This document shows positions 52,867-60,520 of a DNA stretch of 64,000 nt, piece by piece. Within the stretch, counting starts at the first letter, position 1, and each line of letters starts with the position of its first letter. Where the stretch lies: assembly GCF_003315135.1 (NCBI RefSeq), contig NZ_QNRK01000032.1, forward strand, positions 1 to 64,000. Reading direction: 5' to 3'. The stretch comes from Roseiarcus fermentans. Its GTDB lineage: Bacteria > Pseudomonadota > Alphaproteobacteria > Rhizobiales > Beijerinckiaceae. The notes below the pieces were generated by a model that worked only from the letters and a program-made list of their open reading frames with translations, ran no database searches and was not told where the DNA came from. The position numbers and the translations under genes were made by a program.

Positions 52867-53747
52867 GATTTCGCTCCCGTGACCGTCACGTCGACCCACA
52901 GGCCCTCGGAATCGTCGGCGCCGCCGACATAACCGCCGGCGACCGGGATCGCCTGCGCCGCGGTGCGCGTCATGCCGACGCGGATCAGGTTCGCGCCGGC
53001 GATCAGGCCGTTGGTCGGGTCGTATTCGACCCAGCCCGCGCCCGGCAGGTAGACGCCGCACCAGGCGTGGGTGCTGCCGCCGCCGCGCGTCTCGCCGCTG
53101 AGGTCGTCGTAGAGGTAGCCGGTGACGAAGCGCGTCGCGACTCCGAAGCTCCGCAACGCCTCCATCATCAGCACCGCGAGGTCGCGGCAGGTGCCCGTGC
53201 CGAGCGCCAGCGTCTCGGCCGCCGTCTGCGTGCCTTCCTCGTGCCGCGCGCCGTAGCGGAACTCGGCCTTGATCGCGTGGGTCATCGCCTCGAGGACGTG
53301 GAGGGTGCGGGCGTTGCGCACGTCGGCGACGAAGCGGCGCGCCCAGGCGTGAACCGTCCGGTTGCGATCGGGCAATTGCCGCTCGGCGAGCCGGGCGACG
53401 TCGGGAAGGTCCTCGAGGTCGTAGGAAAAGGGGAAGAACTCGGCGCTCGGGTCGAGGCTGTAGACCGGCGCCGGCGGCCCGTCCGGGTGATGGGTCAGGT
53501 CGAGGGTCGAAACGATGGTCAGGCGGTCGGCGCGCAGCGTCTCCGGCCATTCGAGGAAGCACACCGAATTGTCGTAGGCGTCGTGGGTCCAGTGGATCAG
53601 CGACGGCTTCGGATCGACCGCGAGAACGGCCTCGTGGAGTCTCAGGTCGTGGCTGTCGTCCGGGCGCAGCATCAGCCGGTGGCGGCCGAGGCCGACCGGA
53701 TTGCGGTAGCGGTATTCCGTCGTGTGGACGATTTTGATTCTGGCCAT
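52863..53747 (-). CDS. Transglutaminase-like cysteine protease family protein
   Basis: 294 residues from MARIKIVHTTEYRY. The N-terminal beta domain (YRNPVGLGRHRLMLRP) is followed by a transglutaminase core with the catalytic Cys in GTGTCRDLAVLMMEALRSFG, His in STHAWCGVYLPGAGWVEYD and the Asp that follows. Bacterial members are thought to be cytoplasmic proteases or amidases. Translational overlap with glutaminase suggests action on protein or glutamine substrates. Confidence 0.85.
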   Translation of the reverse strand: MARIKIVHTTEYRYRNPVGLGRHRLMLRPDDSHDLRLHEAVLAVDPKPSLIHWTHDAYDNSVCFLEWPETLRADRLTIVSTLDLTHHPDGPPAPVYSLDPSAEFFPFSYDLEDLPDVARLAERQLPDRNRTVHAWARRFVADVRNARTLHVLEAMTHAIKAEFRYGARHEEGTQTAAETLALGTGTCRDLAVLMMEALRSFGVATRFVTGYLYDDLSGETRGGGSTHAWCGVYLPGAGWVEYDPTNGLIAGANLIRVGMTRTAAQAIPVAGGYVGGADDSEGLWVDVTVTGAKS

Positions 53748-53804
53748 GGCCGCCACTATAGCAAGGCCGCGCGCCGACGTGTCGAGCGGCGCCGGCGCGC
53801 AGAG

Positions 53805-53974
53805 CCTTCCCCAGCCTTGCTGGGGAAGGTGGCCGAAGGCCGGATGGGGCGTGGGCCGCCGACGCGACCTCGGGTCGGATTGCACGACCGTCACCGCGAA
53901 CCTCGCTCGGGCCATACCTGCTTTCCGCACCCCATCCGGCGCTTCGCGCCACCTTCCCCGCTTCGCGGAGAAGG
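53805..53974. repeat. REP-like palindrome pair
   Basis: CCTTCCCCAGC-CTT-GCTGGGGAAGG (arms at 53805-53829) and CCTTCCCCGC-TTC-GCGGAGAAGG (53952-53974) enclose GGATGGGGCG and its inverse near 53935, as in the pair at 50463-50574. The palindromes lie in the divergent gap between the transglutaminase and LysE genes. Confidence 0.7.
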
Positions 53975-54015
53975 GCCTTTGACCCCGGCCGCCTTCGGCG
54001 CCACCCTCGGCGCCC

Positions 54016-54657
54016 ATGGCTCCGTTCTTTCCCAGCCCCGCGCTCGCCCTCGGCTATGGCCTCGCCTGCGTGCTGCTCGCCGCGACCCCGGGCGCCGACA
54101 TGGCGCTGTTCCTGTCGCGTACGCTCGCCGGCGGCAGAGGGCAGGGGTTCGCCGCGCAGGCCGGGGCCAACGCCGGCCTCGTCGTCCATAGCTGCGCGGC
54201 CGCGCTCGGGCTCTCGGCGCTGCTCGCGGCCTCGGCCGCAGGCTATCAGGCGGTCAGAATCGCCGGCGCGCTCTATCTCCTTTGGCTCGCCGTCGCTGCG
54301 CTGCGCCACGGGACGGCGCTCAAGGTCAAGGCCGGGACCGGGGCGGGGGGGCTCCGCGGCGCATTTTTGAACGGCCTCCTGATCAACCTCACGAACCCGA
54401 AGATCGTGATCTTCTTCGTGACCTTCCTGCCGCAGTTCATCGAAGCGCGCGATCCCCACGCCGGCGCGAAGCTGTTCGTGCTCGGCCTCGGCTTCATCGC
54501 CATCACGACCGCGGTCAATGCGGTCGTCATCCTGGTCGCTGGCCGCTTCGTCGCCGCCGCCAGGGCCAATCCGCGCGCGCTGCGCCTGTTCGACTACGCC
54601 TTCGCCGCGCTGATGAGCGCCTTCGCGCTGAGGCTGGCGTTCAGCCGCGGCCGCTGA
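54016..54657 (+). CDS. LysE/RhtB-family exporter
   Basis: 213 residues, six predicted helices: ACVLLAATPGADMALFLSRTLAGG with the family PG(A/P)D element, AVRIAGALYLLWLAVAALR and LLINLTNPKIVIFFVTFLPQF. Amino acid or metabolite export is likely. A second family member is at 48873 with quite different sequence, so they are not recent duplicates. Confidence 0.85.
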   Translation: MAPFFPSPALALGYGLACVLLAATPGADMALFLSRTLAGGRGQGFAAQAGANAGLVVHSCAAALGLSALLAASAAGYQAVRIAGALYLLWLAVAALRHGTALKVKAGTGAGGLRGAFLNGLLINLTNPKIVIFFVTFLPQFIEARDPHAGAKLFVLGLGFIAITTAVNAVVILVAGRFVAAARANPRALRLFDYAFAALMSAFALRLAFSRGR

Positions 54658-54746
54658 CCGCGGCGACGCGGCATCCGTGCGCGCCACCGGGCCTCGGGCG
54701 CGGAATCAATCCTTTCAGACGGTTGCGCGGGATTTTTCGGGCGGTT

Positions 54747-54984
54747 GCAACTCCCAAGCCATGGCGCGCCTTGGGAATGACGGGCGGTCGTCAATGCCGA
54801 GGTGGGGGCGATGACGCTTCCCGCCGTCCTCGCGAGGAGCCCGAAGGGCGACGCGGCGATCCAGGGGCCGCCTGCGACGACGTTGAAGCGCGGCGCCGCC
54901 CGGCCAGACGGCAGACCTCGGCCCCGCCCCTGGATCGCCACGTCGCTTCGCTCCTCGCGATGACGGCGGCGGCTTGGGTGTTAC
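54747..54984. repeat. MITE-like element, copy C, both ends present
   Basis: Left end GCAACTCCCAAGCC (54747-54760) and right end GGCTTGGGTGTTAC (54971-54984) are inverted repeats. Internally CTCGCGAGGAGCCCGAAGGG.. pairs with ..CTTCGCTCCTCGCGATGACG, with GGCGATCCAGGGGC/GCCCCTGGATCGCC inside. The flanks are GGGCGGTT at 54739-54746 and again at 54985-54992, a perfect 8-bp direct repeat. Confidence 0.78.
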
Positions 54985-54992
54985 GGGCGGTT

Positions 54993-55238
54993 GCAACTCG
55001 CAACCCCGTCTTTGCGAGGAGCAACCCCCGGGTCGAAGAGCCCGGGGGGACGAAGCAACCCATGCCGCCGGTTGCTGACTGCGGAAAAAATTGCTCCGTC
55101 TTCTGCTCGCGACGAAGGGCGGCGGGACGATCAGAGGGCGCAACAGCGGCCCAGCGGCCCTGGATCGCTTCCCCCCGGGCTCTTCGACCCGGGGGTCGCT
55201 CGCGATAACGGCGTTCTTCACCCCACCTTGGGAGTTAC
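54993..55238. repeat. MITE-like element, copy D, adjacent to copy C
   Basis: Left end GCAACTCGCAACCC (54993), right end CCTTGGGAGTTAC (55226-55238). The right flank is GGGCGGTT (55239-55246), the same 8-bp word that lies before copy C and between C and D. The core (55057-55210) is almost identical to copy A at 187-350, including the CCCCCGGG/CCCGGGGG hairpin. Confidence 0.75.
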
Positions 55239-55248
55239 GGGCGGTTGT

Positions 55249-55612
55249 CGCGCGGTTCGCCGGTTGTGAGCGCATTCCGAAGCGGCGCGCCTCCGGCGCG
55301 CTGGGCACAAATTCAATCTTTTCAGATGGTTGCGCCAGAGTCTTCAAGTTAATACCATGTTTTCAGCGTAGAACGCCGTCCTTGCGGGCAGCAAAGCGAC
55401 TAGCCATCCACGCCGCCGCGCCCGCGCGCCGCCGACGGGGTATGGCGAAGCACTCGCGCACGAGCGGATCCTTCCCGACAGCGACCATGGAACGAACATA
55501 GAACAAAGAAGACCAAATCCAAAGACATTGTCGTCGTTTTTGACCACGAGGCGCGGGGCGAAGGACACGGATCCCTTTGACCGCGCCCTCGTTCGGCGCC
55601 ACGCTGGCGGCC
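55249..55612. other. Gene-free stretch
   Basis: Contains CAATCTTTTCAGATGGTTGCG (55314), echoed as CAATCCTTTCAGACGGTTGCG at 54708, i.e. on either side of copies C and D. This hints that the flanking unique sequence was duplicated too. Nothing else recognised. Confidence 0.4.
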
Positions 55613-55909
55613 ATGGACCTCGCCGCCTTCCGCGCCTCGCTCGCCGCCCCCGCGCCGCCCGACGCCCTCGGCCTCGCGCTGACGGCCTTGTGGCGCGACG
55701 GCAAGGGCGACTGGGACGGCGCGCACCAGGCCGCTCAGGACGACGAAAGCCGGGAGGGGGACTGGGTTCACGCCTATCTGCACCGCAAGGAGGGCGACGC
55801 CGGCAACGCCGCCTACTGGTACCGCCGCGCCGGCAGGCCGGTGTGCCGGACGACGCTCGAGGAGGAGTGGGCGGCGATCGCGGCGGCCCTGCTTGCGCGA
55901 CCGGCCTGA
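55613..55909 (+). CDS. Conserved hypothetical protein
   Basis: 98 residues from MDLAAFRASLAA; the frame is open to a TTG at 55577. The characteristic string is GDWDGAHQAAQDDESREGDW followed by VHAYLHRKEGDAGNAAYWYR and RAGRP. This family is widespread in alphaproteobacteria with no known function. Soluble, helical. 48 nt before the next gene. Confidence 0.7.
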   Translation: MDLAAFRASLAAPAPPDALGLALTALWRDGKGDWDGAHQAAQDDESREGDWVHAYLHRKEGDAGNAAYWYRRAGRPVCRTTLEEEWAAIAAALLARPA

Positions 55910-55957
55910 GCGCGCTTCGATGCGGCGCCGGGCTTCGCCGGCGCCGGGAGGGGCAAG

Positions 55958-56761
55958 ATGGTTTTCCTGTATCGCGCCGCGATCGTCGCGCTCGTGACCT
56001 TCGCGTTCGCGCTGGTCGGATTCGGTCTCGGGGACCTGTTGCCGGCCGATTACGTCACCGCGTCCAAGGGCATGATCGGCTCGGTGGTCGGGCTCGACGC
56101 GACGCTGCTCGCGCTCGTCCTCGGTCTGCTGATCTGGACGGCGCACGGGCAGTTCATGGGGCAGCAGGCCGAACTTCAGACGATCGGGCGCGCGATCGTG
56201 CTGCTCGACCTCGCCTTGGCGGGCTATGGTCCGGAAGCCGCGGCGGGCCGGCGCGAGATCCATCAGATCCTGAAGCGCGCGCGGGCGCGGCTCTGGATCG
56301 ACGATCCCAAGGGGCGGCGCATGGTCGCGGTCGGCGACCTGCCGGCGGAAGTTCTGCCGATGCGGGCCGTCTTCACCGCGCTGCGCCCGGTCAACGACGA
56401 CCAGCGCCAGCATCTCGCCGCTGCGAGGGACCATTTCAGCACGATCGTCGATACCCAACTGACGATGATCCGCAGCCTGGTCGATCCGATCCCGAACCTT
56501 CTGCTCACCGTGGTCGTCGGCTGGTCGTGCGTCCTGTTCTTCGGCTACGGCCTGGGGTCGCCGGCCAACACCCTGACCATCGTGATGGCGGCGCTCGGCG
56601 CGCTGTCGGTCGGAAGCGCGGCGTTTCTCATTCTGGAATTGAGCGACCCCTATGTCGGCGTGTTCCGGCTGCCGCGGACCGGCTTCGACGGCGTGCTCGG
56701 CGCCCTGGCGCTGGGGGACGAGATCACCGCCGAGACGGAGCGCCGTTCGGGCGCGGGCTGA
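55958..56761 (+). CDS. DUF4239 / bestrophin-like membrane protein
   Basis: 267 residues. Two helices near the N-terminus (AAIVALVTFAFALVGFGLG; LDATLLALVLGLLIWTAHGQ), a cytosolic middle (about 70-175), two C-terminal helices and the family ending FLILELSDPYVGVFRLPRTG. Annotated in relatives as DUF4239 or bestrophin-like. An ion-channel role is conjectural. Confidence 0.75.
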   Translation: MVFLYRAAIVALVTFAFALVGFGLGDLLPADYVTASKGMIGSVVGLDATLLALVLGLLIWTAHGQFMGQQAELQTIGRAIVLLDLALAGYGPEAAAGRREIHQILKRARARLWIDDPKGRRMVAVGDLPAEVLPMRAVFTALRPVNDDQRQHLAAARDHFSTIVDTQLTMIRSLVDPIPNLLLTVVVGWSCVLFFGYGLGSPANTLTIVMAALGALSVGSAAFLILELSDPYVGVFRLPRTGFDGVLGALALGDEITAETERRSGAG

Positions 56762-56892
56762 ACCGCGCATGGCTCGCGGCGCACCCGGATTCGGCGCCGG
56801 GCAGGGGCGCTCGCCGGCCGCGCTCCATACCAAATGTGGTCGGCGGCGGCAGGCCCCGGGGCGGCGCATTTTTGCTGAAACGGGAATAACTC

Positions 56893-56921
56893 TTGAAAAA
56901 GACCTGATCCTAATCTAGAAG
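56893..56921 (+). promoter_or_regulatory. Possible promoter of the cold-shock gene
   Basis: TTGAAA, a 17-nt spacer and TAGAAG. If used, the transcript would have a 5' leader of about 140 nt, as is usual for cold-shock genes. No other feature is seen in 56762-56892. Confidence 0.35.
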
Positions 56922-57019
56922 CGCGTATCGAAGTTTTGGCCGAAGGGCTGTAGATTACGTCTCCGCGTCGCGCGGGTGTCGTGGCGTTTCTTTTATCCGA
57001 ACCTCGATTGGACTGACCT

Positions 57020-57060
57020 CCTGCGCTTCGCGGCGCAGGAATAGATGCGCCTCGGGCGCA
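57020..57060 (+). promoter_or_regulatory. Two hairpins in the csp leader
   Basis: CCTGCGC..GCGCAGG (57020-57040) and TGCGCC-TCG-GGCGCA (57046-57060) stand immediately before the ribosome site AGGA (57061) of the cold-shock gene. Such structures could mediate temperature-dependent translation. Inference only. Confidence 0.4.
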
Positions 57061-57070
57061 AGGAACTAAA

Positions 57071-57283
57071 ATGAAGACGACTGGTACTGTAAAGTGGTTC
57101 AACTCCGACAAGGGCTTCGGTTTCATCCAGCCGAACGACGGGGGAGCCGACGTATTCGTTCACGCCAGCGCGGTTGAGCGCGCCGGCATGCAAAGCCTGA
57201 AAGAGGGCCAGAAGATCAGCTACGAGATCATCGCCGACCGGCGCACGGGCAAGAGCGCGGCCGGCAACCTCGAGGCCGCCTGA
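57071..57283 (+). CDS. Cold-shock protein (CspA family)
   Basis: 70 residues, single OB-fold cold-shock domain with [20 protein letters not shown] (RNP1 KGFGFI) and [10 protein letters not shown] (RNP2 VFVHAS). It binds single-stranded RNA/DNA as a chaperone. Length is normal. AGGA lies 6 nt before the ATG, and a structured leader precedes it. Confidence 0.93.
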   Translation: MKTTGTVKWFNSDKGFGFIQPNDGGADVFVHASAVERAGMQSLKEGQKISYEIIADRRTGKSAAGNLEAA

Positions 57284-57667
57284 GACCGACCGCCGTGCGC
57301 ACGGCGTCGATCGCGGATGCGCGGGCGACGCCGGCCGGCGAAGATGTTCTGCTGTTGACCTCCGGCCTGCGAGCGCCTCGCGGGCCGGAGACGTTCTGGA
57401 CGAGCGGGTTCGAGCGGAGATCCCGGCGGCAGCCGTGTCCGAGTCGAGACGCAGCGACGCGAGCGCGCGCCGCCTCAGCGCCTTCGGGGCCTGCGAAAGA
57501 CCTCGGACGATCCGCAAACCCATGCGCGAAGCCATTCGTCGCGCCCGACTGCGCGCATGATCCGCGGGGGTCCAATCGCGGCGGCGAAGATGCGAACGCC
57601 CGGCGCGACGCGCTGAGCCGGGCCTGCTGCTCCGCCCGGCCGAGACCGGTGACCACGAGAGAACCTC
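57284..57667. other. Gene-free stretch
   Basis: High GC. CTCCGGCCTGCGAGCG..CGCGGGCCGGAG (57360-57390) is an imperfect palindrome that could terminate csp transcription. No gene recognised. Confidence 0.4.
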
Positions 57668-57895
57668 ATGCGCATTTTCGTCTTTGAGTCGCAGACCCGC
57701 CAGGGCCTTCACGCTTTCGCCGGCGACATCGCCGGAACCCGGCTGCCCGATCGCGCCGGCCCGTGGCGACTGGTCTCCGGATCGCCGCCGGGCGCGTCGC
57801 TGCCGCATGGGATTCCCCGCCGGATGATCGAGCGCGCAATCGGCACAGCGGGCTTTCAGATGTGGCGGTTGAAGCCCGAAGCGGCCCAGGCGTAA
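57668..57895 (+). CDS. Conserved small protein of Rhizobiales
   Basis: 75 residues: MRIFVFESQTRQGLHAFAGD, GTRLPDRAGPWRLV, LPHGIPRRMIERAIGTAGF and QMWRLK. The same skeleton (LxAFAxD..LP..PW..LPH..IExAI..GFQLWR) recurs in Methylobacterium and Bradyrhizobium as I remember. Function unknown; sometimes near cold-shock or stress genes. Confidence 0.7.
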   Translation: MRIFVFESQTRQGLHAFAGDIAGTRLPDRAGPWRLVSGSPPGASLPHGIPRRMIERAIGTAGFQMWRLKPEAAQA

Positions 57896-58078
57896 CGGCC
57901 GCGGCGCTCGCGCTCGGCCCTCGATCGCGCCGCCGGCGTTCCGAGCGGCTCGTCCGCCCGCGGCCGGGCCGCGGGCCTCGCGGCGCTGTCACGGGCGCCG
58001 CCCGCCGCGGCGGCCGAAAAGCCCGCATGCGACAGCGCGCCGTCTGGACCGGGGGTTCGCGGCGGGCTAGCGCACAGC

Positions 58079-58636
58079 ATGATCGCCGCCGTCACGCCGC
58101 CGCCCGTCGTCCGTGTCGCCGCCCGCCGGGCGCTCGCCCTTTGCGCCCCCGCCTACGAAGCGCTGCTGCGCGGCATGTTCGCCGACATGAAGGCGTTTCC
58201 CGGCTTCGTCAGCGCCGACGTCATCCCGCCCGCGACCGAGGCCGGCGCCTATCAGGTGGTGACGAAATTCGCGACCGAGGCCGATCTTGAGCGCTGGGAC
58301 GCGTCGGACGCCCACGCCGCATGGCTCGGCCGGCTCGCGACGGTCGCCGAGGGCGAGCCGGACTACCGCGTCATCACCGGGCTCGAGGCGTGGTTCTCGC
58401 CCGAGGTCGTGCCGGCGAGCGTCAACCCGCCGCGCTGGCGGATGACGCTGGCGACCTGGCTCGGCATCTTCCCGACCGCGAGCCTCGTTCTCTGGTTCGT
58501 CGCGCCGCTGCTCGGCTTCCTGCCGTTCTTGCTGCGCACGGCGCTGCTCACCGGCCTGATCACCTTCGCCATGAGCTACGGGGTGATGCCGCGCCTCGCC
58601 CGCTGGCTGAGGCCGTGGCTGACCCGGAAACCCTAG
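58079..58636 (+). CDS. Antibiotic biosynthesis monooxygenase (ABM)-domain membrane protein
   Basis: 185 residues. The N-terminal ABM-type ferredoxin-like domain (about 10-110; YEALLRGMFADMKAFPGFVS, YQVVTKFATEADLERWDAS) is followed by two C-terminal helices (LGIFPTASLVLWFVAPLLGF; LLTGLITFAMSYGVMPRL). This domain-plus-helices type is a known bacterial family with no defined substrate. Confidence 0.78.
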   Translation: MIAAVTPPPVVRVAARRALALCAPAYEALLRGMFADMKAFPGFVSADVIPPATEAGAYQVVTKFATEADLERWDASDAHAAWLGRLATVAEGEPDYRVITGLEAWFSPEVVPASVNPPRWRMTLATWLGIFPTASLVLWFVAPLLGFLPFLLRTALLTGLITFAMSYGVMPRLARWLRPWLTRKP

Positions 58637-58774
58637 ATCGCCGGTCGCCGGCTTCGCCATGTCGCCTTCGGCCCGGGGCGCGGCCCGGGATCGCGCGCAG
58701 CGCTATCCCCTCGCGCCCCTCTCCCTTGCGCGGGCGGGGTTACGGCCAACGCGCCGCCAGCCGCGCCCGTACGC

Positions 58775-59300
58775 TTATCTCGGGCAGGGCTGACCGGGCG
58801 GGCCGCAGGGAGGTCCGTGTGCGGCGCCTGCCGGCGGCGCGGGAACGACGGGCGCCGCAGGAGGCGGGGCCGCGTGGACGACGGGCGCCGGCGGAGAGGG
58901 CGGGGCGGCGTGAACGACGGGTGGCGGCGCAGGCGGCGGGGCCGCGTGAGCGACGGGCGCCGCTGGGGCGGGCGGCGCATGAACGACGGGCGCCGGGTTC
59001 GGCGCGATGGTCTGGGCCGGGCCCCGGGGAACGAGCGGCGGCTTGGCCGTCGTCGGCGCCGCTGGCGCTCCAGCGGGCGGTTTCCCGGCCGGTGGAACGC
59101 CAACCGGCGCCGGCAGCGGTTTGCCGAGCGGCGGCGGCGTTCGGGGCGGCGTTCCGGGCGACTTCTCCACAGGGGTCGTCGAGGCCGGCGGCGCGGGAGC
59201 GCCCGCGGCCGGGCGCCCGGCCGGCGGAACGGGATTGCCGGGAGGGCAGAGGGCGGCTGATGTGTCGCTCCCGACCGCGGATCGTGATAAGGATGCGCTT
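58775..59300 (-). CDS. Pro/Ala/His-rich repeat protein, start uncertain
   Basis: A minus-strand frame ends in a long Pro-rich stretch with tandem units of the type PVVHAAPPP (about 58845-58995 at DNA level, units of 33-36 bp), finishing CGPPGQPCPR. The upstream part, CPPGNPVPPAGRPAAGAPAP, is also Pro-rich. No convincing start codon or signal peptide is found; the frame is open into the Uma2 gene. It may be a real envelope protein with an unrecognised start, or a remnant. The opposite strand gives a Gly/Arg-rich frame that I reject. Confidence 0.4.
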
Positions 59301-59302
59301 CG

Positions 59303-59893
59303 ATGACCCTCGCCCTTCGAAAGCCCATGACGTTCGCCGAATTCCTCGCCTGGGAGGAGCGGCAGGAGCTGCGCCACGAATTCGACGGCGTCGGCCCCGT
59401 CGCCATGACCGGCGGAACCCGCGCCCACGCGGCCATTCAGCGCAATCTCGCATTCGCCCTGACCGCCCGCCTTCGCGGCCAGCCGTGCCAATACTTCGGC
59501 AGCGACCTCAAGATCAGGACCGCCGACGATCACATCCGCTATCCGGACGGCTTCGTCACTTGCACGGGCGGCGACAACGCGAGCAGGATGGTCGCCGATC
59601 CCGTGGTCATCTTCGAGGTTCTGAGCCCGAGCACGGCGGCGAGCGACCGCATCGTCAAGGCCCGCGAATACCAGGCCATGCCCTCGGTGCAGCGCTACGT
59701 CATGCTCGAACAGGATCGCGTCGGCGCCACTGTCCACGTCCGCTCGGGCGAGACGTGGACGCTCGAGATCATCGCCGAGGAGTCCGTCCTCACCCTTCCC
59801 GAGATCGGAGTCTCGCTGCCGCTCGCCGAGTTGTACGAAGGTCTCGTGTTCGAGGCGGACCAGGAGGAGGGGCCGGCGCCGGAGGGCGGCTGA
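59303..59893 (+). CDS. Uma2-family (DUF820) putative endonuclease
   Basis: 196 residues with the PD-(D/E)xK-like DUF820 fold: MTFAEFLAWEERQELRHEFD, MTGGTRAHAAIQRNLAFAL, IRYPDGFVTC (Asp) and PVVIFEVLSPSTAASDR (Glu), then YRVML-type and LPLAELYEG ending. The family is frequent in cyanobacteria and in bacteria with many mobile elements; its function is unproven. It stands next to copy E of the MITE-like repeat. Confidence 0.8.
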   Translation: MTLALRKPMTFAEFLAWEERQELRHEFDGVGPVAMTGGTRAHAAIQRNLAFALTARLRGQPCQYFGSDLKIRTADDHIRYPDGFVTCTGGDNASRMVADPVVIFEVLSPSTAASDRIVKAREYQAMPSVQRYVMLEQDRVGATVHVRSGETWTLEIIAEESVLTLPEIGVSLPLAELYEGLVFEADQEEGPAPEGG

Positions 59894-59992
59894 CCTCAGG
59901 CGACCACGACATCGTCACGGTCTTGCATCGTCTGGCTCGGCGCAAAGGTTTTGGCCTGCGGAAGCTTAAACATCGTGTGCTCGCTGTGCAAC

Positions 59993-60185
59993 GTAACTCC
60001 CAAGCCGGCAGCGAATAGCGCCGTCATCGCGAGCGAAGCGAAGCGATCCAGGGCCGCTGGGCCGCTGTCGCGCCCTCTGGTCGTCCCGCCGTCCTTCCTT
60101 GCGAGCAATTTCTTCCGCAGGAAGCAAGCGGCCGCATGGATTGCTTCGTCGCTTTGCTCCTCGCAATGACGGGGTTGGGAGTTAC
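59993..60185. repeat. MITE-like element, copy E, complete with target duplication
   Basis: Left end GTAACTCCCAAGCC (59993-60006); right end GGGGTTGGGAGTTAC (60171-60185). 193 bp. The flanks TGTGCAAC (59985-59992) and TGTGCGAC (60186-60193) are an 8-bp direct repeat with one mismatch. The interior is the reverse complement of copies A and D. It lies between the Uma2 gene and copy F. Confidence 0.8.
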
Positions 60186-60243
60186 TGTGCGACCAAAAAA
60201 TCGCCTCAGGGCCTTGATGTTCCGAGCCATTCGCGGACCATTG

Positions 60244-60462
60244 GTAACTCCCGACCCCGTCATTGCGAGGCGCAACCCCCGGGTCGAAGAGCCCGGAAGG
60301 ACGAAGCGATCCACGACGCCGTTTGCGTCCGTTTTGCAAGGATTGCTCCGACTTCTGCTTGCAACGAAGCCCGAGGCACGACGGGACGATCCACGAGCCG
60401 CAACAGCAGCCAGGTGGCCTCTGGATCGCAGCGCTTCGCTCGCGATGACGGCGTTCTTCTTC
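60244..60462. repeat. MITE-like element, copy F, right end degenerate
   Basis: Left end GTAACTCCCGACCCC (60244). Inner arms GTCATTGCGAGG.. and ..CTTCGCTCGCGATGACG (to 60450). The right terminal repeat is not recognisable, but GACCATTG (60236-60243) and GTCCATTG (60463-60470) match at 7 of 8 positions. The glutamate dehydrogenase start follows 58 nt later, so the element forms part of its upstream region. Confidence 0.6.
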
Positions 60463-60520
60463 GTCCATTGAGCGTGGTAGAAGGTCTGGCGCCGACGCTC
60501 CCCGGAGGACAACCACCCCC

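Noticed and set aside
54660-55560. Several 60-210 codon frames across the MITE copies at 54.7-55.3 kb
   Set aside because: They recur wherever the repeat occurs and reflect the repeat's sequence, not protein coding.
58817-59306. Gly/Arg-rich plus-strand frames over the minisatellite
   Set aside because: Composition follows from the repeat on the other strand; no start context or conserved pattern.
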